NCBI RefSeq assembly: GCF_902825235.1
Contig: NZ_CADEAJ010000001.1
Location: 375,096 to 439,095, forward strand
Direction of reading: 5' to 3'
Length of the DNA: 64,000 nucleotides
Origin: Bartonella vinsonii subsp. vinsonii
GTDB taxonomy: Bacteria > Pseudomonadota > Alphaproteobacteria > Rhizobiales > Rhizobiaceae
This document shows positions 19,057 through 28,519 of the stretch, in pieces (the stretch's first letter is position 1; the number at the start of each line of letters is the position of its first letter). The notes beneath the pieces are model-generated. The model was not told the origin of the DNA and did not search any database. It worked only from the letters and a program-made list of their open reading frames with translations. The position numbers and the translations under genes are program-made.

Positions 19057-19272
19057 TCGCTTTTTTTGTCTGATGTTGAAAAGAGCATATGCGAAATTTT
19101 TTAGGATGTGGAATAAAAGGCGTAATGAAAGTGTTTTTTATGAAGGGGTTATGAAAAATATTCTGTGCCGTTTTTTGTTCTTTGGGTTTAAAATATGAAA
19201 TATGAGAGTTTTTGCCATTGCGGAGAAAAGGGAAAAGCCCATATAAGTGGGGGATATGAAAGCTTGTGATGT

Positions 19273-20067
19273 TTGAAGTTTTTTTCTACACGGTATGTTA
19301 AGTTGGATATAGTCACACTGAAAGATTTTTATGATTCTGCCCTTGGACAGCGCGTTCAGGGAACAGTGTGTGAGCAATTAAATTTATGGTGGCCCGATCT
19401 TGCTGATAAACGGGTTATGGGGTTGGGGTATGCGCTTCCTTATCTTTCTGTATTGCGTGCACGTGCACAACAATGTTTTGCTTTTATGCCAGCAGGTCAG
19501 GGTGCTTCGCCCTGGCCTTGTGATGATAAGGTTGCTACGGCTCTTGTTTTTGAAGAAGATTTGCCGCTTTCTGATGCTTCGATTGATTGTATTTTATTGG
19601 TTCATGCACTTGAATATACAGAAAATTCATTTGAAACACTGAATGAAATATGGCGCGTTTTAGCACCCAATGGGAACTTAATTGTTATTGTTCCACATCG
19701 CCCTGGATTTTGGGCGCGCAATGCTTGTACACCTTTTGGTTACGGTGAACCTTATAGTCGGCAACAAATCACTCGTTTGTTTGAAAAAACAAATTTTATT
19801 TCTGGATCAGTGCAAGAAATTGTACATTATATGCCTTCTTCAGGTTATGCCTCACGATTATTTTCTTTTTTTTATGAGCCGTTTGTACGCTATCTTTTGC
19901 CTTATTTTGGTGGGCTCTTAATGTGTCAGGCACAAAAACGTGTTTATCAAGGCTTGCTTGTACAGCGTCGTCAATCACGGCGTGTTTTTATTCCTGCATT
20001 ATCGCCACAAGCTTATGAAAACGCTTCTCGTTTTATTTCTACTCCCCTTTTACAGCGTCGCTCGTGA
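19273..20067 (+). CDS. Class I SAM-dependent methyltransferase
   Basis: About 264 residues with a compact methyltransferase core: a degenerate motif I (KRVMGLGYALPYL), and the post-motif stretch SIDCILLVHALEYTENSFETLNEIWRVLAPNGNLIVIVP that is typical of the Methyltransf_11 family. A conserved rhizobial N-terminus (DIVTLKDFYDSALG) is also visible. The substrate is unknown. Start is TTG 19273; a later TTG at 19303 is possible. The gene has no obvious operon partner: the spacer on the left is 216 bases and a pseudogene lies downstream on the other strand. Confidence 0.8.
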   Translation: MKFFSTRYVKLDIVTLKDFYDSALGQRVQGTVCEQLNLWWPDLADKRVMGLGYALPYLSVLRARAQQCFAFMPAGQGASPWPCDDKVATALVFEEDLPLSDASIDCILLVHALEYTENSFETLNEIWRVLAPNGNLIVIVPHRPGFWARNACTPFGYGEPYSRQQITRLFEKTNFISGSVQEIVHYMPSSGYASRLFSFFYEPFVRYLLPYFGGLLMCQAQKRVYQGLLVQRRQSRRVFIPALSPQAYENASRFISTPLLQRRS

Positions 20068-20355
20068 AGAATCTCAAAATCTATGGGGAACAACTTTTTC
20101 TTATGTAGTGATTAAGTGGCGTTATCATTCTTTTTGGCTTGTTTTCCATGTCGCTTCTTTCTTGTGGTGTGCAGGCAACTTTTTAATCCATTATAAGATG
20201 GGGATACAATGAGAAATATGGCTCTCTTCAGAATGCGTATTCAAAGCGCAAAGTGATGAATGATCTTTACTAAGTCAAAATATTCTATTTTGGGTATCAA
20301 AGTAAGAATTGAGGGTATCAAAATCGTTTTTGAACCAGCTCATGTGAGAGAAATT

Positions 20356-21109
20356 TTAAAGGTTTAAGCGATAGCCATTTTGATCGGTAATGAGGACTTG
20401 TGCGTTGGAAGGGTCTTTTTCGATTTTTTGTCGCAAGCGATAGATATGGGTTTCTAAAGTATGCGTGACAACATGTTCATTGTAGCCCCAAATTTGTTCT
20501 AACAGTGTTTCACGGCTCACAATTTTATCATGTGTGGAAGAGAGGTATTTAAGAATCGCGGCTTCCTTTTCTGTGAGATGCGTTTTGTTATTGCATTGAT
20601 CAATGAGGAGCCTTTGTTTTGGTTTAAAGCTATAGGGACCAATGTGAAAACTGCATCGTTGTTTTGCTCGTATTGGCGCAATTGCCGCGGATCCGTGCCA
20701 ATAACACAGCAAAGCGAAAGGGTTTTGTCACATAATCATTGGCGCCTGTTTCAAGATCTAAAAGAATATCGCAATTTGTGTTATGATTGGTAATCATGAT
20801 GATGGGAGCACGAAATTTTTGGGAGCGTAATTTTTTAACAGCGGTATGACCATCAAGATCAGAAAATTCAATACTTAAAATAGCGAGATCAATATGTTTC
20901 TCTCGGGCTATTATTATTCCTGCTTCAGCTGTTTTTGCTTGTAAGACTTCAAATTCTTTATGTATTTGTAGTTGTTCTACCAAAATAGGACGCAGATCAT
21001 CATCTTCTTCAACAATTAAAAGGGTATAGAGTTCATTTTTTTCCTTATAAAATATATTGATGTACCAATTGGTGGAGAGTAGTTTCATGAAAAATGGGAT
21101 TTCATGCAA
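20356..21109 (-). pseudogene. OmpR/PhoB-type response regulator, doubly frameshifted (CenR-like)
   Basis: The receiver domain (upper frame, 21109 down to about 20690) and the winged-helix DNA-binding domain (lower frame, about 20640 to 20356) are in different frames, and the linker between them reads sensibly only in the third frame (RQLRQYEQNNDAVFTL). Two one-base deletions explain this: one near 20684-20690 (CGCGCGC reduced to CGCGGC on the minus strand) and one near 20636-20642 (GGG reduced to GG). The normal phosphoacceptor Asp is also changed (AILSIEF where AILD is expected). The rest of the sequence resembles rhizobial CenR-type regulators, but that name is a guess. A sequencing error could account for one lesion, less easily for both plus the lost Asp. 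Confidence 0.8.
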
Positions 21110-21154
21110 GAGAAATTAAAAAAGAAAGCTTTTTTAAAAACGAATTTTGTTGTT

Positions 21155-21352
21155 TCTCTGGTCATTCGCTGACAAGTGGGGAATTGCGGGCGGAGTGTTT
21201 TGTACGTTGATGAGAACCATTTTTTGTGTTTTAGGGCGCGGCGTATTTCTGCTTTTAAGGGTGAAGGAAATGGTACGACGCTCCTAGCACATATGCGCTT
21301 TTTAGAAGGGTTTCTCTGTAATTTCTACCGTTTTTTCCGTGTTTGGTTTTAG
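21155..21352 (+). pseudogene. Decayed fragment of a YkuD-type L,D-transpeptidase
   Basis: On the plus strand one frame from 21161 reads VIR, then an in-frame TGA at 21170, then a stretch with VLYVDENHF and ISAFKGEGNGTTLLAHMRFLEGF before a stop at 21350. This matches the N-terminal third of rhizobial YkuD-family proteins, whose hallmark is LGRSGI..KREGDGATPL.RM.LL. The neighbouring frame also reads FCVLGRG at the expected place, showing a further shift near 21240. Nothing of the catalytic His/Cys half remains. It is therefore a truncated relic, not a working gene. Confidence 0.6.
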
Positions 21353-21361
21353 CTCTGTCCT

Positions 21362-21823
21362 TCACGAGCGCTGTTGCGAAATGGAATTGGGAGCAACGAG
21401 GGATGTTTCTTTAAGGTTGCCCATCAAACAGATTTCTTTCCATTCATCTTCTGACACGGGTTGCACTGATAAGCGAGAGACATTAACCAGTACCATATTT
21501 TTCAGTTTTGGATTTGCTTTAATCTGTTTTAATGAAACAGGTGTTGGCATATCGCAGAGTGCACGGATATCTACACATTCCCAGCGTGGGTCAGAAGTTG
21601 TGGAATCAGGATGTGCTTCAGCACATATTTCTACAATGCCTACGATTTCTAATCCTTTATTTGAATGATAAAAAAAACCTTTATCACCATATTTCATAGC
21701 GCGCATATTATTACGGGCTTGATAATTACGCACACCATCCCATTGTTCACCAACAGCACCTTTTTGCTTTTGCATGTCCCATGACCATTTATGGGGTTCA
21801 GATTTAAAAAGCCAATAAGCCAT
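21362..21823 (-). CDS. EVE-domain protein
   Basis: A 153-residue protein made of a single EVE domain, the PUA-like fold that binds modified bases and is related to human THYN1. The typical opening MAYWLFKSEPHKWSWDMQ and the GVRNYQARNNMR, GDKGFFYHSN and WECVDIRA motifs are all present. Related proteins recognise modified cytosines or RNA; the target here is not known. The next gene upstream on the same strand is tsaD, not directly adjacent. Confidence 0.9.
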   Translation of the reverse strand: MAYWLFKSEPHKWSWDMQKQKGAVGEQWDGVRNYQARNNMRAMKYGDKGFFYHSNKGLEIVGIVEICAEAHPDSTTSDPRWECVDIRALCDMPTPVSLKQIKANPKLKNMVLVNVSRLSVQPVSEDEWKEICLMGNLKETSLVAPNSISQQRS

Positions 21824-22056
21824 AAGCTCTCCTTTTTATGAACTTTGATATTTTTTACAAGTCATGTACATCTTTTTATAAGCCTCTGTATAACACACCA
21901 TCAAGTGTGATTTTTAAAATGGGGTAAAGAATTGCATTATCAATTTGTTTCCTTTTTTAGAGTCACATTTTGTGATAGAAAAATGGGCAATCTTTTTTAC
22001 CTCATAGGGTGCGTGAAAGCGCCATGTGAATAACAAAAGTAGCCAATTTGTTTTTC

Positions 22057-23151
22057 TTATGCTTTTGTTCCACGGCGTCCCATTCCGATTAAGGGGGGGG
22101 ATTTTTCATCTAATGGCCAGCGTGAACGAGGAGCAATATCAAGAGAACTTGTTTCCCCTCGTGCAAGTTTTTGTGCCCCAGCAAAAGCAATCATTGCAGC
22201 GTTATCGGTACATAAGGAAAGAGGTGGAGCTATAAATTCAAAACCATGTTGATGTGCCAGTTCTTGTAATGTCGATCGTATAGCTTGGTTGGCAGCAACT
22301 CCGCCTGCAACAACTAAAGCAGGAGGACGGCGTCCTTGGTAATGAGAGAGCGGATACTGGTGAGTAAAGTGTTGTAGAGCTAAATGAACGCGATCATGCA
22401 CGGTATCGGTAACGGCTGCTTGAAAACTTGCTGCAATGTCAGCAACATCGCTTTCTGTAAGAGGAGCCATAGCTGTTGCGGCTTGTCGGACAGCGGTTTT
22501 TAGGCCGGAAAAAGAAAAGTCTAATCGTTTTTCACCTTTTAAAGGTCGTGGAAGAGGAATACGATTTTTATCACCCAAGAGAGCCATTTTTTCAAGTGCT
22601 GGGCCACCAGGGTAAGAAAGTCCTAAAAGTTTAGCTGTTTTATCAAACGCTTCTCCTAATGCATCATCAATAGTGGTTCCTAAACGCTGGTAATTGCCTA
22701 TCCCGTGGACGAGAATTGTTTGTGTATGTCCACCTGAAACCAGCAGCAGTAAATAGGGAAAATGAACATTATGCGTGAGCACAGCTGTTAAAGCATGCCC
22801 TTCTAGGTGGTTTACGGCAATAAAAGGTTTTCTCATGGCAAGAGAAAGTGCTTTTGCACTCATAACGCCTACTAAAAGTCCTCCTATCAAACCAGGGCCA
22901 CTTGTAGCGGCAATGGCATCAATATCTTCTAATGGTGTGTTTGCTTCTGTGAGTGCTTTTAGAATTAAACTATCGAGAATTTCAACATGAGCACGGGCGG
23001 CAATTTCAGGAACGACACCGCCATAAGGTGCATGATGATCAATTTGACTCCAAACAATATTCGAAAGAATTCGACTGTTTTCTTCATTGGTGTATTCAAC
23101 AACAGCAGCAGCAGTTTCATCACAACTTGTTTCTATTCCCAACAGACGCAT
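22057..23151 (-). CDS. tsaD: tRNA N6-adenosine threonylcarbamoyltransferase
   Basis: About 364 residues of the TsaD/Kae1 family, which with TsaB and TsaE transfers threonylcarbamoyl to A37 of ANN-decoding tRNAs. The opening [17 protein letters not shown] is diagnostic, the metal-binding histidines are in the HLEGH motif, and the VSGGHT and [10 protein letters not shown] segments are intact. ATG 23151 fits the family start better than a TTG three codons upstream. In rhizobia the divergent neighbour is hemC; here it is not. Confidence 0.95.
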   Translation of the reverse strand: MRLLGIETSCDETAAAVVEYTNEENSRILSNIVWSQIDHHAPYGGVVPEIAARAHVEILDSLILKALTEANTPLEDIDAIAATSGPGLIGGLLVGVMSAKALSLAMRKPFIAVNHLEGHALTAVLTHNVHFPYLLLLVSGGHTQTILVHGIGNYQRLGTTIDDALGEAFDKTAKLLGLSYPGGPALEKMALLGDKNRIPLPRPLKGEKRLDFSFSGLKTAVRQAATAMAPLTESDVADIAASFQAAVTDTVHDRVHLALQHFTHQYPLSHYQGRRPPALVVAGGVAANQAIRSTLQELAHQHGFEFIAPPLSLCTDNAAMIAFAGAQKLARGETSSLDIAPRSRWPLDEKSPPLIGMGRRGTKA

Positions 23152-23525
23152 TTCGAACAAAACCTTATGTTGAAGTTTCTTTTTTGTCTGCGTACCATGG
23201 ATAGGAAAAGATGCAAAGAAATTCTCTTGGAGTTGATACCTCTATAAAGAGATCCATTATAATGCTGTCTCTACACGAAAAGCACTGTTCACCAAAAAGG
23301 GATGCTGTGTTTTTCAGTATAAAATGTTGATACTTTTCTAAAACTTTGTTGATTAAAGTATATATTTATAAATGTTGCGGATAAAAATGTGGTTTTGAAA
23401 ATTGCTGTAAAGTTATATTCTTTGTAAAAAGATTATAAAACAAGCTATGATGTTTGAGAAAAGCTTCATTTTTAAAACTTTTTTCATTTTATTCTTTTAT
23501 CGTTATATGAAAATGTGTACAAAAA
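23152..23525. other. Spacer where hemC-hemD lie in related rhizobia
   Basis: About 370 AT-rich bases between divergent tsaD and the mitofilin-like gene. I can read no hemC or hemD remnant in either strand. The loss fits the known heme dependence of Bartonella. Confidence 0.55.
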
Positions 23526-24716
23526 GTGGCTAAAATGGAAGATTCTTCAAAACCAAAAGTTAAACCACATTATGTCGGTACGCGCCGTAAAAAGCCTGTG
23601 ATTGAGCATGAAGCTGTGCATCCTGATTCAGAACACATAACAAATTCAGCAGAATTGGATGCTATAGACAAACAGAACAAGAATATGCGGTTTCAATCCA
23701 GATCCCCTATGACTTGGCTATATTTGTTTCTTTCAGGAATTTTAGGTGGTCTCATTGCTTTAGGTTTTTTCATGGGGTTGCAATGGGCGCGTGTGCTTCC
23801 TTCTTCTTTCGTGGAAAATCGCGTTGGAGGAGAAAAAGCTTTGCAAATTGCTGAAATCGCAAAAAATCAAGGTGAAGAAACAATAAAGAAATTGGCGCAT
23901 GTGCTTCAAGAAATTGATACATTGAAAACAAATTTTTCTTCTTTTTCATCACAACAGGTTGAAACAATTCAAACTGATGAAATATCGCAAGAAGAAAGCA
24001 GAAAAGCTTTGACTGCTTTGGAAGAAAAAGTGAAAAGTCTTGAAGAATCTATGCAATCTTTCGTTGAAATATCAAAAGATATGGAAACGGCTTTGTCCGT
24101 TGGACAGAATAATGCAAATGCTCTTGCTGTTTTAAAGCAACGTTTAGAAACTCTGCAAAAAGAACTTGCTGTTAAAAATAGTGAGAAAAACGAAAACAAC
24201 ACTGCGCTATTTATTGCGATCAGTTCTCTAAAAAATGCTGTAGAGCGTGGGGGATCTTATATCAATGAATTGAAAACAGTACAGCAATTATCTCCTTCAT
24301 TTGATGGACTTGATTTATTGCAAGAAACAGCCACTATAGGTCTTCCAAGTTCCGCACAACTTGCTGCGAATTTTGCTAATGTTGCGGATGAAATTGTTCG
24401 TGTGCAAAATATAGTTGCTTCAGATGCCGGTTTTTCTGAAAGGGTTTTGGCATGGATAAAAGGCTTAGTTGTGTCACGTCCTGTTGGAAATGTTAAAGGC
24501 ATGACGCTGGGAGCAATTGCAGCGCGAATGGAAGTTGCTATTCAAGATGGTGATTACGAAAAAGCTTTGAGCGAATGGCAAACATTACCCCAAAATGCAA
24601 AAGATATTTCGGTGGATTTTGTTCATCAACTTGAAAGACATATTGCTGTTCATCAACTTCTTCAACAGTTGCTAGTTTCTGTGCAACAGGGATCTCTTAA
24701 GGCAATGAAGAGGTAA
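23526..24716 (+). CDS. Mitofilin-like (COG4223) inner membrane protein
   Basis: A 396-residue protein with a charged N-terminal cytoplasmic part, one membrane helix at about residues 60-82 (TWLYLFLSGILGGLIALGFF), a long coiled coil and a C-terminal domain with a VKGMTLGAIAARMEVAIQDGDYEKALSEW stretch. This is the alphaproteobacterial relative of mitochondrial Mic60/mitofilin (COG4223), normally found between hemD and hemY. In bacteria it is linked to intracytoplasmic or outer-membrane contact organisation. The start may be GTG 23526 or ATG 23535. It is followed after 11 bases by the hemY-like gene. Confidence 0.8.
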   Translation: MAKMEDSSKPKVKPHYVGTRRKKPVIEHEAVHPDSEHITNSAELDAIDKQNKNMRFQSRSPMTWLYLFLSGILGGLIALGFFMGLQWARVLPSSFVENRVGGEKALQIAEIAKNQGEETIKKLAHVLQEIDTLKTNFSSFSSQQVETIQTDEISQEESRKALTALEEKVKSLEESMQSFVEISKDMETALSVGQNNANALAVLKQRLETLQKELAVKNSEKNENNTALFIAISSLKNAVERGGSYINELKTVQQLSPSFDGLDLLQETATIGLPSSAQLAANFANVADEIVRVQNIVASDAGFSERVLAWIKGLVVSRPVGNVKGMTLGAIAARMEVAIQDGDYEKALSEWQTLPQNAKDISVDFVHQLERHIAVHQLLQQLLVSVQQGSLKAMKR

Positions 24717-24727
24717 ATAGGCTTAAG

Positions 24728-26290
24728 ATGATACGTATTTTTATTTATTGTTTTTTTGTATGTGTGATCGGACTGGCTTTTGGGTGGGTTGCTAATCATA
24801 ACGGTGTCTTTGTCATAACATTTTTGCACTTGCGGTTTTCTGTTTCATTTCTAACAGTTTTGTGCGCGCTTATTTTATTTCTTGGAGTTTTAGCGCTTTT
24901 ATGGTGGTTTTTGTCTGTCCTTTTTTCAGTACCCAGTTCTTTATCTCATTATTTTTATCAACGTCATAAAAAGCGTGGTTATCAAGCTCTTTCAGAGGGG
25001 ATTCTTGCCGTTTTTGCAGGTGATGGTATTTTGGCGCAACAAATGGAGGCACGTGTTGCTAAATACCTTGCAGACAAACAGGAACCGTTGGCAAAACTCT
25101 TACGAGCTCAAACCTTATCTTTGCAAAATAATTCTGCTTCTGCCATCAGTCTTTATGAGGAGATGAGAAAAGAAACGCCAACAAAATTAGCGGGGCTTTA
25201 CGGATTGTTTCGTGAAGCTCTCAAGAGTAAAGCTTATGAAGCAGCGCAACAATATGCAGAAGAAGCATTGGCTTTATCACCGGCACTTTTATGGGCTCAT
25301 CAAGCTGTGCTTGATCGATTGAGTGTTGAGGGTCGGTGGGATAAAGCACTGGCTGTTTTTGAACGCGCGCAAAAAGCTTTACCGCGCTCAACCCGTTCAA
25401 CTGCGGAGCGTCAACATATACAGGCTTTACTGTTCAGTGGGCAAGCGCTTCATTTGTTTGAAACACACCCTGTAGCAGCGCGTGCAGCCATTTTGAAAGC
25501 ACATAAATTGGAACCTGATTTCGTTCCAATCATAGTTATCGCTGCTGATATTCTTTATAAACTCAATGAAATACGCAAAGCTGATAAAATGATTATTACA
25601 GCTTGGAAAAAGGAACCACATCCTGATTTAGCAGCGCTTTATCTTGAAAGAGAGGAAGGAGCTGTTGGGCGATTGAAAAGGGCTAAAACACTTGCTTCTT
25701 ATAATAAAGATACATTTGAAGCGGCTTTCCTTATTGCCAAAGCTGCTTTGAATGCTGGTGAAACAGTATTGGCAAAGGAACAGGCCGAAAAAGCACTTCA
25801 ATATCACCCACGGGAAAGTGTTTATTTATTGTTGGCAGACATTGAAGAGGCACAAGGAAATAATCAGGGAGCAGTGCGTCAATGGCTTTCTTTGGCACTT
25901 CGTGCTGAACGCGATCCAGTGTGGATGTGTGATGGGGCTGTCTTCCCTTCTTGGTCAGTGGTTTCTCCAATAAGTGGTCGTTTGGGCTGTTTTGAATGGA
26001 AGGCGCCACCCTGCCTTCCTCCTCTTACATTGGAGGCTACAGATATTGTGTCAAAAAAACAAGATAAAGAAGATATTGTGAAAAAAAGTGCTGATGTTGA
26101 AGTTAAGATACTTGAAGAATTATCTCCTGTAGAGGATGCTCTTTTGCATCATGCACAAGTAAAAAAACAAGATACAAAAGATCATGATGTCAAGATATTC
26201 AATAAAATCCATTTAAATGTTGATGATCCGGGGGTTAAAACAGAAGAAGAAGGTGCATTTTTGTCGAGAAAGAAATTTCGTTTCTTTTAA
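24728..26290 (+). CDS. HemY N-terminal domain protein with TPR repeats
   Basis: A 520-residue protein with two membrane helices in the first 65 residues, the HemY_N region (FGWVANHNGVFVITF), followed by helical TPR-like repeats over about residues 100-390 (for example the YEAAQQYAEEALALSP stretch). The last 90 residues are charged and poorly conserved. Despite the name, HemY-N proteins of this class do not catalyse heme synthesis (true HemY/PgoX is a different protein), and here it is kept although hemC and hemD are absent from the locus. It lies close behind the mitofilin-like gene, so the two are likely cotranscribed. Confidence 0.85.
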   Translation: MIRIFIYCFFVCVIGLAFGWVANHNGVFVITFLHLRFSVSFLTVLCALILFLGVLALLWWFLSVLFSVPSSLSHYFYQRHKKRGYQALSEGILAVFAGDGILAQQMEARVAKYLADKQEPLAKLLRAQTLSLQNNSASAISLYEEMRKETPTKLAGLYGLFREALKSKAYEAAQQYAEEALALSPALLWAHQAVLDRLSVEGRWDKALAVFERAQKALPRSTRSTAERQHIQALLFSGQALHLFETHPVAARAAILKAHKLEPDFVPIIVIAADILYKLNEIRKADKMIITAWKKEPHPDLAALYLEREEGAVGRLKRAKTLASYNKDTFEAAFLIAKAALNAGETVLAKEQAEKALQYHPRESVYLLLADIEEAQGNNQGAVRQWLSLALRAERDPVWMCDGAVFPSWSVVSPISGRLGCFEWKAPPCLPPLTLEATDIVSKKQDKEDIVKKSADVEVKILEELSPVEDALLHHAQVKKQDTKDHDVKIFNKIHLNVDDPGVKTEEEGAFLSRKKFRFF

Positions 26291-26385
26291 ATAAAGAAAG
26301 TTGTAGTGAATATTGTTTGCAAAAATTATTTTCTTATATTTGAGAAATAAAATTTTACTTTGTGGCAGAAGTGATTGGTTAAAAA

Positions 26386-27132
26386 ATGTTTTTACATCCA
26401 AGGTATCTTGATACAAAGCGAAGAAAGTGCAAACCAAGAATTGCGGTGGTTATGCATCGTCACTCTACATATACTGGTCGTTTGGGAAAATTCTTGCAAC
26501 AAAGTGGTTTTGTGCTTGATATTTATCGCCCTCTTTTGGGACAAAAACTTCCTGATACATTAGAACACTACGCTGGTGTTGTTATTTTAGGGGGGCCGAT
26601 GAGTGTGAATGACAACGAAGCTTATATTGGTGAAGAAATTGATTGGATTTCCCTATCGCTGAAAGAAAATAAACCATTTTTGGGTATTTGTCTTGGAGCA
26701 CAAATGTTAGCGCGAAATCTAGGAGGACGTGTTGGTACAAGAAGTGATGGAACTGTTGAAGTTGGCTGGTATCCACTAGAAGCAACCTTACAGGGAAAGG
26801 CATTGATGAATTGGCCAGAAATGGTTTATCATTTTCATGATGAAGGGATTTATGACTTACCTAAAGAGGTGATGCTTTTGGCAACAGGACATACATATCC
26901 TACACAAGCGTTCCGTTATGGAAAAAATGCATGGGGTTTGCAATTTCATGCCGAATTCACACGTGCTATGATGCGGCGTTTAGTGGTTCGTTCGGCACAC
27001 AAATTGACCGAAAAAGGTGCTCAGCCTGCTTCTGCACATTTGAAAGGTCGTTTAATTTATGATCAGGCTTTAAGCCAATGGTTTGAAAATGCATTGCAAA
27101 AAATCTTTTGTGCACCTGTTACACATACGTGA
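26386..27132 (+). CDS. Class I glutamine amidotransferase-like protein (GMP synthase-like)
   Basis: A 248-residue free-standing glutaminase domain. The nucleophile elbow GICLGAQM holds the catalytic Cys, and the His and Glu of the triad lie in the segment QFHAEFT. The overall type matches the COG0518/GuaA-like stand-alone amidotransferases that deaminate glutamine or related gamma-glutamyl compounds. No synthase partner is beside it. The substrate is unknown. Confidence 0.85.
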   Translation: MFLHPRYLDTKRRKCKPRIAVVMHRHSTYTGRLGKFLQQSGFVLDIYRPLLGQKLPDTLEHYAGVVILGGPMSVNDNEAYIGEEIDWISLSLKENKPFLGICLGAQMLARNLGGRVGTRSDGTVEVGWYPLEATLQGKALMNWPEMVYHFHDEGIYDLPKEVMLLATGHTYPTQAFRYGKNAWGLQFHAEFTRAMMRRLVVRSAHKLTEKGAQPASAHLKGRLIYDQALSQWFENALQKIFCAPVTHT

Positions 27133-27182
27133 GAATTAAGAAATTTGTTCATTTAAGATAAGGAAAGTTTTAATTTTGTCTA

Positions 27183-28332
27183 TGTTCTCTCACTTGACAT
27201 CACTACGGAAAAGCCTTTCTTTGAGTACTTTGCTTTGCGGGCTCTTTTGTCTTATTCTGGTACTTATTTACAGCTCACTCTGGTTTTTTTTTCACGTAAA
27301 ATAGAGGATCATATTTCCAATCTATTCGCTAAGGCCTCTGCTCATGATATGACGCTTGTGTGCGAGCATCTGGATAAGAATGGTTATCCGTTGCGTATTG
27401 GTGTTGTTTGTGATCAATTTCAGTTTGTTTGGCCTTTGCATGGGATTTCCTTATCAACGGAGCGTTTAACGGTTGGTGCACCAATTTATGCCCCTCATTT
27501 TGTAGAGTTTAATGTTCATTCCCCTACATCAATTGTTTTTTCTGGAAAAACGCCTATCGCATCACACTGGCGCAATCTAGTGATTGAAACAGAACCTTAT
27601 TGGAGAACGGGGAAAACATTTAAACTGATGGTTGAAGGGCTTGAAATTTCCACCATCGCCTCTTTTAAGGAACAAAAACCTCAAGGAAAATTGGAACCAC
27701 AAACGAAAAACAAAAAGACAATGCAGGAAAAGGTTGGAGAGCAAACATCTTTAACAGATGTTCAAGATGTGATTGTGCCTTTATTAAATCAAGAGAATGT
27801 GCCCCAAAAAATAACAGCAGAATTTTTGCGACTCGATCTTAAACATGAAAAGAATCATTTATCAGGGCATATTACTTTTGATGATTTTGATTCTTCCATG
27901 TTTTTTGCTCCTTATTTTATTGATTTCCCAAAAATTGATGGCAATTTGAAATGGGTTTTCAATGATGTAACGCATTTGTTTGAAAATGGAGAAAATAGTT
28001 GGAAACAGCGTTTGTATGGGAAAAGCGGTGTTTTAAAACGTAGTGAATTGATTTTTCATACAGGTGGCGTATTGCGTGTTAGTGGACCTTTTTCTTTTGA
28101 TGATGAAGGATATTTGACAGCAAACTTTGAGCTTGTCTTTGTGAAGCATATGGAGCTTCTTACGACTATGCAGCGTTTATTTCCTGAGCAAGCTAACAAT
28201 CTGCAAGCTTTATTTTTTGTTTTGGGTGTGATGCCTAAAAGTCCAGATGGCTATCCAGTTCTGCCCTTGCAGATTAACCATGGATGGGCAAAATTAGGAT
28301 TTTTAAAACTTGGCCGTCTCGTACCGCTTTAA
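27183..28332 (+). pseudogene. DUF2125 protein gene, out of frame at a run of nine T
   Basis: The body of the gene (residues from KIEDHISNLF onwards to 28332) has the features of DUF2125 envelope proteins but no start of its own, other than a TTG at 27235 that gives a poor N-terminus. In another frame, from ATG 27183, a typical membrane anchor is read (MFSHLTSLRKSL, then LCGLFCLILVLIYSSLWFFF) that stops just after the T-run at 27283-27291. With ten T instead of nine the anchor joins the body in one frame, giving about 384 residues. This is either a sequencing slip, a real disabling mutation, or a slippage site that switches the gene on and off. Confidence 0.65.
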
Positions 28333-28347
28333 GTCTAAAAATTGTGT

Positions 28348-28507
28348 TTTAAAGTTATGCAAACCATCCTGCTGTGGGACAAAGAATTTTAAGTGCTATG
28401 CCTAAAAGCGCAGATAGCAGCTTCATTTTCCCCTTGCTTGGTGATTACTCATGGGAGGAGCAAAATGAGGGTTTTAAAAACTTGGCTATCTTGCTCTATG
28501 TAAAGTC
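28348..28507 (+). repeat. Decayed copy of the DUF2125 gene 3' end
   Basis: The stretch 28398-28503 repeats, with substitutions and small indels, the last 102 bases of the preceding gene (28231-28332). The match begins with ATGCCTAAAAG in both copies, passes the ATGGG and TTTTAAAACTTGG blocks, and ends on a TAA followed by AGTCT at the same relative place. The match becomes weak before 28398. It is not translatable as the parent is, so it is a relic of a tandem duplication. Confidence 0.6.
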
Positions 28508-28519
28508 TGAGGTGATGCT

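Noticed and set aside
27235..28332. A complete DUF2125 gene starting at TTG 27235
   Set aside because: The TTG start gives an N-terminus unlike the family, while a proper membrane anchor is read from 27183 in the other frame; the frameshift reading explains both.
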